From: Monocercomonoides exilis
Lineage: Eukaryota; Preaxostyla; Oxymonadida; Polymastigidae
Assembly: GCA_001643675.2 (NCBI GenBank)
Contig: LSRY02000017.1
Coordinates: 434,001 to 498,000 of the forward strand
DNA: 64,000 nt
Reading direction: 5' to 3'
Positions 37,001-48,400 of the stretch are shown piece by piece; position 1 is the first letter of the stretch; each line of letters starts with the position of its first letter. The translations under genes and the position numbers were made by a program. Below the pieces are notes generated by a model, which was given only the letters and a program-made list of their open reading frames with translations, was not told the DNA's origin and ran no database searches.

Positions 37001-39112
37001 GCTGTGGACGATGAAGAAGGGGAAGATGCCTTTGTGTTCGTGAGACAGACATCTAAAGAACAGCCCAACCACGTCACAGGTGTTTTGTCTGACGAGGACA
37101 ATGAACTCAATGATGTTGATGATGCTTTCCAGGAAACAAGCACATTGCTCCCTCAAATAGGAAGGAAAGATGACGCAGAAACATTACAAAGAGAAGAGAA
37201 TGAGGATGAAGATTACGAAGAAAAAGAAGGAAAACTTATTATTGAAGCAGACGAAGCAGAGAAGAAGCGAAGAGCTGAACTGAGAGCAGAACAGCAGAGA
37301 AAGCGAATGGAGAGGCAAGCAGAGCGAGAAAAGAGGAAGAAGCAGTTGAAAGAAATGAAATATCGCATTTCTGGATTGACCTCGGAAGAAATTGAGGAAG
37401 AAGAGAAAGAAGAAGCGGAAGAATTGAAACTGCTGAATGAGAAAAGAATGGAGGAAAAGAAAGCAAAAGAGCAAAGATATGCTGCTGAACAGCTTCAACA
37501 GAAAAGCGCTGATGGCAAGAGACTCTCATTAACACTGCCAACATCGCAGTTGCTTTCAACCCATTCAACTCAATCGATGTACCAGCAAAGCCCAGCACAA
37601 ACAGCACGCACGCTGAACTCGACACTCACAATGAGTTCGACAGGCATTCCATATTCTGATAGAAGCCACACATCCTCTTTCTACTCAGCTGTGGATGACA
37701 TTCTGCGATTGGACAGCGAAAAGAAGAAGGAAAGCCTTTTGACCGACAGAACACGCTGCGACGGCCTCAAAGGACGAGTAGCTGCGGCTGTTTCAGCTGG
37801 AACAGATGCCAATGGGGAGCTTCTGTACACAGCATCGCCTTTCTTTGGATGGTCGATGCAGATGGAGACGATCACGCCTCCTGTTGTTGAAGTCTTGGAG
37901 GATGCCCAGGAGCTGCAAGACATCGGAGATGACTTAGAGTTACGAACAAATAACGAGACTGATCAGCTGTCTGCGTCGCTGCTGAAGCGCCAGAATCCGT
38001 CTCCTCGTTCGTCTTCGGCCAATTTGTCGTTGCTCTCGTCATCTTCCTCTTACTACTCTTCAAATCCTTCAAGTCTATCAACCACGTCTTCATTTAATGG
38101 CCAACAAATTAACACCCCAAATACATCCACCACACCACAACAAACTTCTGCCTGCAATCAATCATCATCCAAACTTTCTCCCTTGCACCTTCATTCCATT
38201 GTCAAACCTCGTGCTCCTCCTTCACTCTTCAGAAGCGAAACGCAAGCTAATGCTGCTCAAATCCCGTATGCTGACGCATTGATGTCGCACAAGAGGCAGC
38301 ACATCAACGGATACATTGTAGCTCCACCGCCTCCACTGGATTCACCGTGCATTTCTCGTTCTGTTGAGATGTCTGTACCATCAGTAGTTAGTCCGCTGGA
38401 GACAGCTGCTCGGCTCTTCGATCAGGCTGCTGTGGTGCCACCTTCTTTCACTGCAGCTGAAGGCACTTCTCCACTCACAGGCAACATAGACGATCTGAAA
38501 TTGCTGTGTGACGACGATATCGAGCGTGTTGGAGACGGCAGCTTTGGCCATTCTGATCGGATAGGAATGGCTCAAAACGAAAGTAGCAAAAATCCCAGAT
38601 TTGTTCTCAACACGATAACTCCACCTCCGAGGGATTTAAATGCACCTCGTACTAACATGGGTGTCCAATCTGTTGCAACAACAGTAAATTCTTCTATTTG
38701 TAATGCTGCATCACGTTCTGGATACACTTCTGGACAAACACCATCAAAAATAACAACAGATACGTCTTTATTAACAATACCTTCGACAACAACAGCTTCA
38801 ACAGTGAGTGTTGAGCTGATTGGGAATGGTAGTTCATTCAATGAACTTACAAGTCACTCGTCTAACTACCTCAGTCGCATGTCTTCTTCCAGCGATCATT
38901 CTTCATCTTCTTCGTCTGCAGCTGTTCATCCAATGTCGCATTATCCAAACTTCCTCGAAAATAAACAAAATGAGGCTGCAAACCCCAATTTGAACAGACA
39001 AGAAAACTTACAAAAGTTTGATCAGTTTCAAGATAATGATGATCGCAATCTGATATTTAAACCCACTTCACCATGCAATTCTCCTCTCTTGACATCTAAG
39101 CATAACGAGTAG
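31058..39112 (+). CDS. giant right-handed beta-helix type I membrane protein
   Basis: Predicted cell-surface protein of 2646 aa. Two exons: 31058..31181 and 31296..39112 (intron GTATGT...TAG). Residues 1-35 hold a hydrophobic signal segment. Residues about 40-1680 are a parallel beta-helix of pectate-lyase/Pmp type, with recurring short strands, Asn/Ser ladders and GGAL, GGAV and GGGGA turns. Three modules open with a CG/C-x-PC-like motif: at 31380 (CKDQSHPC), 33260 (CGTESSKC) and 34382 (CGRAKEPC). A Pro-rich stalk (PVGPEDPVGPEDP) leads to a transmembrane helix at about 1755-1780, then a basic stop-transfer (RNRNRNRQRR). The cytosolic part of about 865 aa contains acidic stretches, an E/K/R coiled coil (37251-37500) and a disordered Ser/Thr-rich end. 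No enzyme domain is visible. Related beta-helix proteins are abundant in oxymonads and Trichomonas; adhesion or recognition is an inference. It neighbours a paralogue. Confidence 0.85.
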
Positions 39113-40086
39113 ATAAATGAAAGATATCGTTATTCAAATAAGACTTGTAATTTTATCACCGTTATGAATATTATAAACACTTCACAGACTGAGCTGTTAA
39201 ATAAGTGCTTGATTTCGTTGCTTGCGTTGGTCGTTTTATTCGCCAACAATTCGCTTCCTTTGCATCTGTTGTGCTTACTGAATTATTAGAATGTTTGATC
39301 GAGATTTGTTGGTTATGTGTTAAAAAAAGCATAGAAGATACATTTTCTTATGGCACTTCATCTGAACAACAAGCATTTTTTTTTTTATAAATTCACTTCT
39401 TAATTCTAGTTTTCCTTTTTTTATATGACGAATAGTAACAAAATATTTATCATTGTCAATTTATGTGCATTTTTTCAATATTTAATGAAGATTGTTGCAT
39501 TTCTCCATTAATTGTTCCACTTTATTGTTCCACTTTATTGTTTTGTAATTATCTACTTGGTTTTTTCTTGCTGATGAAGAAAGTCACTTTATTTTGCTTT
39601 TAAATGTTGGTTTAGCAACTTTATAATTATGATTTTGCTTGTGCGTTATTTTTATGTCCGTTTCATAAACTGCACCTGTTTCAAATTATTGGCAACATGA
39701 TGATGTATTTTTAAAATTCCATTATTATTTTATAATACTACTATTTTATTTTCCGAGCCTTATTCTGTGTGAACAGTTTTAACATTTTCAGCCATTTCTT
39801 TTTAAAAGCATCTCACTAGCAAAATGGCAGAACAACCCTCCCTTTTTCTTTATCAACGTTTTTTAAATATTTTATTTTTTTTTTAACATTTTTTCTTTTT
39901 CGTTTTTATGAAGAAAATCTCAAAACTTATTATACTTGTATCGTCTTATCTCTGCTGATATGTGTCTTCCGTTAATTTTATTTTTGTTATTCATAAGCAG
40001 ATTTTTTTTCTTAGATTTTTAAATGTGAGTGATAGGAGTTTGTACAATGTATGATTATGATGTATTTTTTTCTCATTTACAAAAAT

Positions 40087-40128
<42 letters not shown>

Positions 40129-41187
40129 AAAGTTCTTTTTTTAAACATATTCTAAGAAAGATACGGGCATAATGATACTTAATGGTATTCACTGAAATCG
40201 AAAAAAAACAACATGGTATATTGACAAATAGGTGAGAGGGTATATAGCGACCGGCAAAAAAATTGTATAAATGAAGACCATTGACCTTGAAAAACCTATT
40301 TACAGATGTGAATTTTCTCAATTAGGATAAACATTTGATAAAAAACTGAAAATTTCTGTATTTAAATAGCAGTTGTTATCAAAAATTTATGATCAAACCA
40401 TTAAGATAAATTATATTGAAGCTTTCTTTTAGGTTTTAATTGGAAATAAAGATTTTCCCCTTGTCAATATGTTTATTAGGGTTATGTTATACTAAAACTT
40501 TTCATTTAATCAACTGATTAGGGTTTTTTTTTTTATTGAAGGTGAAGAAGTTTAAAAAAAAAATCCTGTTGGATTTCAAAGATAGGTTTTCTCTCTTTGA
40601 ATCATTGTAATTCGAAAACCACTTTAGAAATATCATTATTGCATTCATCAGAAATAGTATTAATAAATAAAAACATTCAAATCGAATTTTTTGACCGGTC
40701 GTTATCTGCCCACTTACCGACAAATATTATATCATTGTTTTTTATGCTAATGATTTTGTGCGGAAATGTTTTCTCATGAAATCGAAATAATTAGAAAATT
40801 CTTCATTTCAAATTATTAATGGGACATGATCAAAAAATCAAAATTGGAAAAAAAATCCATTAAACTGAGATCCGATTATACAAAAGAAGAAAGAAATTAT
40901 TTTTTGATTGAGATGTTTATTAAGGAAATGGAGATGGTGAAAATTGCTTCAAAATGCATTTTTTGGTTGAATTTCGAATAATGATAAAAAAGAAAAGATT
41001 TATTTTTTAATTTTTGTCAAATACACATTTCCGCAAACTTTAATCAAACAACACGTGCTTTTAACATAAATACAATCAGAATGTTGTGTTATTTGTGAAA
41101 TTGACAAAATGCCATATCAAACTATTATGCCGAACGAAATTCAAAAAAATTTTTGGTTTTGTCCTTCATAAGTTAAATTGGAAATAA
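39113..41187. other. gene-free AT-rich region
   Basis: About 2.1 kb with no supportable exon. It contains short direct repeats (TTCCACTTTATTGTT at about 39514-39540), T homopolymers and the 36-T run at 40089. Small open frames here have random composition. Confidence 0.55.
40089..40124. repeat. poly(T) run of 36
   Basis: An unbroken run of 36 T. On the minus strand it is a poly(A) followed by no recognisable upstream gene, so a retro-insertion cannot be shown. Its length could also reflect assembly or sequencing uncertainty. Confidence 0.9.
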
Positions 41188-42064
41188 TAACATTAAGTCA
41201 TTCCGCCTTTTTTGTCTTGGCTTCAGCGTTGCTCAGGCTTATGTCCAATTTAATAATTACAAGAAATGTTTGTTTTATTATATTTTATTTATGATGTTTT
41301 TTCCCCATCATTTCATGTTAAACAAAAAGATCAAGGTTTATTTTATATTTTATTATTTATTCATTGACTTGCTGGTTTTCCATGAATATTTTTTCGAAAG
41401 TTTTCAATAACGAATCATAATTCATCTCTGTTTTTATAACTTTTAGTTGCTTTTAACTTTAACAGCTTTATTTTTTATCCTTTTTTCTCATTTCATTTGA
41501 AAGTTATTCTTTTTAAAAAAGTCGCAAATGTTGAATAGCTGGGCTTAAAATTATTGAACTAAATTTAATCACTTTTAGCATCTTATTTATCAAACCTTAT
41601 CAATTTGAAAATTAGAACACACAAATCTATTTGAAATGAGAATAAGTGCATAGGGGATATGATAGTTTTTTCGCAATAAATGACCAAATTAGGTTCAATA
41701 ATTTTTAGCCCAGCTATTCAACATTTGCGACTTTTTTAAAAAGAATAACTTTCAAATGAAATGAGAAAAAAGGATAAAAAATAAAGCTGTTAAAGTTAAA
41801 AGCAACTAAAAGTTATAAAAACAGAGATGAATTATGATTCGTTATTGAAAACTTTCGAAAAAATATTCATGGAAAACCAGCAAGTCAATGAATAAATAAT
41901 AAAATATAAAATAAACCTTGATCTTTTTGTTTAACATGAAATGATGGGGAAAAAACATCATAAATAAAATATAATAAAACAAACATTTCTTGTAATTATT
42001 AAATTGGACATAAGCCTGAGCAACGCTGAAGCCAAGACAAAAAAGGCGGAATGTCTTAATGTTA
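41188..42064. repeat. 877-bp near-perfect palindrome (fold-back element)
   Basis: Left arm about 41188..41571 and right arm about 41681..42064 are inverted copies aligned around one axis at 41626 with no indels. Examples are CTTCAGCGTT (41221) against AACGCTGAAG (42022) and GAATAGCTGGG (41533) against CCCAGCTATTC (41709). I saw very few mismatches in the roughly 385-bp arms; similarity fades in the 110-bp centre. No ORF of note, no obvious target-site duplication and no transposase lies inside. It could be a fold-back or MITE-type element, a source of hairpin RNA, or an assembly artefact. Confidence 0.9.
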
Positions 42065-42432
42065 AAATCACCATGAAATTGTTTTATTGTATATTTGTAT
42101 TCAATGTTGATTGGCCAATGAGAAAGATATATTGTCAGCTGCTTTTAGACACAACATGTGGATCTGTTCCGAATCGTTTCATAATCACAATATTTATCAG
42201 TTTTTTCGATTCCATCAAAATTTTAGAGTTTCAAAAAATGAAGTGCAAAAATTTTGGTTAAAGGGATGCATTTTGATAATCTCGTGTGAATTGAGTCAAT
42301 AGGAAAAAAAAAATGAATGTTTATAAGCTTTCATTCCGTTTTCAATACGGTATTTTGAATGTTTAATAATGTTAATTTTGATCATTTATGTTGAAATTTT
42401 CTTTTTCAAACAAAAATTGATTTTCTATTCAC
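42065..42432. other. intergenic region upstream of second beta-helix gene
   Basis: About 370 bp between the palindrome and the start codon at 42433. It must hold the promoter of the pseudokinase-type gene. No motif is recognised. Confidence 0.45.
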
Positions 42433-45400
42433 ATGAGCATGTGTTTGTTTCTTTTTGTATCTCTGTTCCAAGCAGATATATTAAAAGAACAAGATATCCC
42501 TGGAACTGTCACATTGGAGAGCAAAGGTATTCTTCAGAATTTTTTATATATTATTAATAATTGGTTTTATTTTGTCAAGGCTACTCAAACGATGCACAAT
42601 TTTTCTCTGATATCAATAACTATTTTTTCTTTGAGCAGAATACATTGTCTGGAGTAAAAAGAAGGCAGTCAGGAGCATCTTCAGTGATTAACGCATTTTT
42701 TGATTTCTTCAATTCTACAGTTGAACTCAAGAATTTGGCAATTGAACATTTGTCTTCACCTTTGATGCTTATAGCAGACAAATCAACATTTATGACGGAC
42801 TCTTGCATTTCTCACCAAAAATCAACATCTCCATTTCATCTTCAAAGTGGGTCAATCTGTTTCACAAACATGACTTTGATCCCTCAAATGAATTTAAACC
42901 CTTCTAGTCTTGTATTTTCAACTGATGATTCAAATTCGGTCGTTTTGAGAAATTCACTCATGACAGATCTGGCTGTTTCCTCTTCAGACAATTTTCTTTT
43001 GTCAGGAAAGTGCAAAAGTGAGCAGATCACTAATTGCACCTTCAAGAACATGTCTGTGAAATATGACAAAATCAATAATCACCAAATGGAGCAATTTTGC
43101 ATTCGAAGTTCAATGGAGAATTGTCTTCTTTATTCATGTGTGAATGCATTTGAAGGAGGAATTTCAAGTGGATCATATTCTTCGCAGGAATTTGTCTGCG
43201 AAAATGTGACAATACACAATGGGAAAAGAGAAACGAATGCATTTGAGAAAAAAGGGCAAATAAATTTAACAAATAGCCAAACATTTTCGTTGTGTGAATG
43301 GGAAGACTGCACATCCCCACAAGGGGGTGCACTTTATATTCACGACAATGCAAATGCAATTCTGACTGTTGAAAATTGTTTCTTTTCAAGATGCATTTCT
43401 TCAACAAGAGGTGGTGGAATATATGCATTGAAAATTGCAGAATGCATTGTGCAATATACGACATTTGTTCAATGCTCAGCACAAATCGTATCGGACTTTG
43501 GAGGAGGAGGAATTATGGCAGAGTTTGTGTATGTCCAATCAATGGTCGATGATTGCTCTTTTCAAAATTGTTCTTCAGGCAACGACGGAGGAGCAATTAA
43601 TCTGCGTCCAACGAAAACTCAAAGACAAAAGAGATGCATTGTTAATTCATTATTTGTCTCGTGCCAAGCAATTAGAGATACTGGAGGTGCTATTGAACAT
43701 TGGAGTTGCACTGATAAAGTTGTTGTTTCGAATTGTCTCTTTTGTCATTGTAATTCAAGGTTAGGAGGAGCAGTTAGCCAACTAATCAATGAAAATAATA
43801 AGGGAACTTTGTTTGACTATTGTTTTTTTCACAACAATACGTGCACAACAGGAGGATATGATATTTTTCTTTTTGGTTCTTCAGAAAATAACATTGACTC
43901 TAGTTGCTATTCGACCAGTCAAACAAAAAACAGAGTTGTCACAGCATATAATCCAATCATTGATAAAAGTGAATGGCTTAATAACGTTGGAGGAAGAGTC
44001 AGATTTGCGTCATCAACTGAAACACAATCAAATGCCAAAGACACAAGCGCGTGCGGAATAAACGAATCTCATCCATGCAATACCATCAGCCATTGTCTCA
44101 CTCAACTGATATATGGATTTGTGGAGGAAATCAGAGTACTTTCTGGAACAATTTCAGAGACCAAAAGCGTTGACTGTGGAATAAAGACTTGCTCAATATA
44201 TGGTCAAAGTGATTTGAGCACAACAATCCATACGGAATTTGAAGCATCTGGGTTTCCTCTTTTTTCAGTCTCAACGGGAATATTGACAGTCAGAGACCTT
44301 ATTCTCGTGCATGATCCAATCCATTCAAATAATCGAGTCTCAAGGCTGTTTGAGATTACTGGAACAGGAGAGATTCAAATAATCAGGTTGAATATATCTG
44401 CGGGAAGTGAGCAATCTTCAGAAATAGCATTTTCCACGGAGCTGATAAATGTCCAGAATGGGATGTTTCTGATAAAAAATGTGAACTGGGCAAAAATTAT
44501 TTCCACAACTTCATTGTTTTCGCTTTCTCCAATCAATACTGTGTCATTAACACTTTCAGAGTGTGCCTTTAATGAGATTGAAAGAACAACCAGTGGAGCA
44601 GCTTTGATGTCGTGTTACAATAGCAAGGCAAACATTAATCTGGATTCTTGTTCATTTTCAGGATGTGGAAGTAGAACATCGGCTGATGGGGGATCGATGA
44701 TGCTGTGTGTTGGGAATGGAAATGAAGTAAAAGTGAAAGGCGGTAATTTTGATGAGTGCTATTGCTCAGCATCATATGGACTCGGGGGAGGAATTCTTCT
44801 TCGATTGATGAATGAAAATCCAAATTTCCTGATTTCTTCTTCCTTTGGTTCAAACACAGCCAAATGGGGGAATGATATCTTTGTCATTTCACCCAATCTG
44901 GAAGTGACTGCAAAGTCACGAAAAATTGCATGCGTGACAGTCTCTTTGGATTCTGTCGATAAAGTGAGAGGATATGACAATGGAAACTCTAGTGTTGCCA
45001 TCCCTCTGTGCATCTATCTCCTTCCCACCCCAGAAGAAATATATGTGAGTAATACTGAGGCATTGAACCACTCACATTGTGGAATTATCCAATTCCCCTG
45101 TTCAACTTTGAAGCACTCTCTCACACGTCAAACAGGCCCAAAGAAAATTATTGTGAATAGAATGATTCAGATGAGCGATGAACTGGCTTTTGCTGTTCAG
45201 AAACACGAAATCAAAGGATACGATGAGAAAAGTGGCTGGACAGTATCTGATGCAAGTTCAACATCCAATTCAGCTTTGATAAAGGCAAGTGTTGAAACAG
45301 AATTATCAAAACTCATCTTCTCTCTTCCATCTTCTCTTCCTCTTCACTCCACTTTCATTTCTTCTTCATCATCATCAATGACTCTGTCTCAATGTACGCT

Positions 45401-48400
45401 TTCTCTTCAAAATCCATCATCAGAATTGACAAGTCTGTTCTTGCTCGTTGAGTCAGGGATCCTGATAATAGACAAATTTTCAGCTGCATCTGTTAATTTG
45501 ACAAGAAATCCACTGATCTCATTGTCTGGAAGTGGAACAAATACCAAGTTGATAAGCACTCAGTGGTTGAATATGACGAATAGCAATTTCACAGAAATAG
45601 AAAGAATAGTTGGAAGTGGAGGCTGCATCAACATCTACAACATCGTTGATGAAAATTCAAATGCAGAAATAAATATTGAAGAATGTGTTTTTGATGGATG
45701 TTCTGTTCAAGCCGATGAAAGCAGAGGAGGGGCCATTGATGCTCAGCTGAAAGGGAATATTCAGATGAATATTATTTCATGCACATTTACAGGATGCACG
45801 GCACCAGCTGGAGAAGAGAAGTTAGGCTTTGGTGGAGGAATGGCACTGAAACTGATTGATGGCTTTTCTTTATTTGTAATCTCATCACCTGTTTTTGATT
45901 CAGACAAGTCAAATACTGCAAAATATGGAAATGACCTGTTTGTTGAATCATTCAACTTGACGAAGAGCATCACAAATACCTCTCTTCCATTTGCATCTGA
46001 TCATTTGGCTGATATTTCTTTGAATTCCTTGAGCGGTTTTGATGGGAGCGACACAACGAATGTCATACCGCTGGTTAATTTCTGGCGGGCAATTGGCTTA
46101 GAGATATTTATTGGAAAAAATGGGAAAGACATGGGTGCCTGTGGATTCTTAGATTATCCTTGTCTGTCAATTGATTATTCTTTGGATCGATTGCCTGAAG
46201 GAAATGAAATGAATATTAACATCATTGGAAAAGGAGTTCTAAAAAAAAGTGTTGATATCAATTGTATTTCAATAAGCTCAAACAATATAGACATGTGCTC
46301 TTTGGAGTGCCTTTCATCTCTTGAAGGAGCAGAAGAAGCATCAATGAAGATTTCTGGAATTGCTAATTTCGAACTGATTCGCTTTGTGATTCCATCTTCA
46401 TTCACAAGTGGAGTCAAATATTTAATGCATGTTGGTTCAAGTCATGGATTATTGACTGTGAAAGACTGTTCATTCACAAAAAATGAAGAAAGTGGAGAAG
46501 GTACGATCAACTTTGGACTGATCAAAGCAGATGGAGCAACTGTTCAATTGGAATTTTTAACGATACAATCACTATCTTTTTCAAAGGATGTTATTTCTGT
46601 GCTATCAACAACAACATTGAACTTCAAAAACCTGACGATGAAGAATGTTGAGCTGGAAGGAGCAAGTGGATTGAGCATATCAAAGAGTTCAGAAAGAGAA
46701 AAAAATGTTGAAGAACATCTTGTTCTTATTGAGTGGAGTTTGTTTGAAGAAGTCATCCAGAACACAACAGAAAACATCTCGATCATTCGAAATAAAAATC
46801 ATGAGCCATTGAAAATGGTGATTCGGAACACAACGATGAAGAGATGTGGAGGGTTGAAATGCGAAAAGGGAGGAGGGATGTTTTGTGTGTTGAATGAGGG
46901 AGGAAGTTTTGATTGCTCATTTTGCACGATTTCTGAATGCTTCTGCTCAACCACAGGAAGAGGCGGCTGGCTGTTTCTGGAAGGAATCTCCGCTGCTGAG
47001 CAACCCCTGCAGTTTGTGCTCTCCAACATCACACTCAAAGACAACTCTGCATTGAGAGGGAGAGATGTGTTTGTGAAATGTCACTCAATCGAAAAGCAAA
47101 TAGTTGATGAACAATTCTTGCTGGATTTCAGAGCACCGTTTGTGAAGGAGCTGGCGATATGGGGTTGCACAACAGACTCGTTTGTTGGAGAAGAAGATCT
47201 TTTGTTGAGGGTTGTGAAATTCCAGAGTGAGACGATATTTGTTTCTTCAGTTTCTGAAAACTCAGCAGATGGCAAGCAGTGTGGAGAGTTCAAAATGCCT
47301 TGTCAATCATTGAATCAGGGAGTGCAACACATTATTCCATCATCTTATTCTCAGCTGTTGGTTTCAGAAGAAACAATCATGAACGGGGAATGTGAAGCGA
47401 AGGATGCGATTTTCCACTCGTTACAATCTCAGTCAGCTGCTTTGGTGCATCTGAACTCAACAATAACCAACGAGGGAAGTGTTATCACAACCTCAGAGAA
47501 TGTTAGGATTGAGAGATTGAAATTCAATTTTGGTCAGTTATTTTCATATTCGGGGAGTTCAATCATTCATGAATCAAGTGGTCAGCTTTCTCTTTCATTT
47601 GTTGACTTTTCTTCTGTTGGATTGTCAAGCAACAATCAACCCGTTGTTCTCAACTCAACTTTACTGAGAATCAAAAATGGAATTCTTCATGTTGATAACT
47701 GTTCGATAACAATGCTTTCATTCAAGAAGCCTTCTTTTCTGTTAAATGGAGATGAGATAAATATTACAAATATGAAACTGGAACAGATTGAATCAACAGC
47801 AAATGTATTTGAGATTGGCAACTGTGGAAATGTTGCTTTCAATGGAGAATCTGTAGATGGAGTGAAATTGTCTGAAGGTTGTGTCATTTCGATTGGCAGT
47901 TCAGCTTCGGGAAGTGTTTCAGTTGGAAGCTCCTCATTCAAGAACTGCTCGAGGAATTCAGAAGGAGCTTCTGTTCTTTCAGCTTCTTCGTCTTCTGCTC
48001 AAATAGCTCTTTCCAATTGCTCTTGCACAAATTGCATTTCTTTGTCTGGTAAAGGAAGCGTTATGGAAGTGCGCGATGCGACAAATGTTTCGATGCACAT
48101 GTGTGAAGTTGAAGGGATTCTTGCGAAAGAAGGGGGAAGCGAGAGAAACAATGATTTCGGAGAAATATGCAAATGGAATGGATCACTTGTTCACTCAACG
48201 AATTCTTCATTGATGATGAAGGATGTGATTGTTTCGAATGCTTCATCAGGTGGATTGTCAGTATCTGCTGGCAGCGTGAGGATTGAGAAAGGAGAGTTCT
48301 TCAACAACGATCCAGTCATTGAAAAATATGCATCAGTGAGAAGAAGCATCATTTGTTCAGGTTCTGCGTCACTGACCATTTCCAGCTTGAAAGGTGGAGA

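Noticed and set aside
39205-42302. Small ORFs in the 39-42 kb interval as genes
   Set aside because: They lack homology, splice partners and codon structure, and those near 42 kb overlap the palindrome arm.
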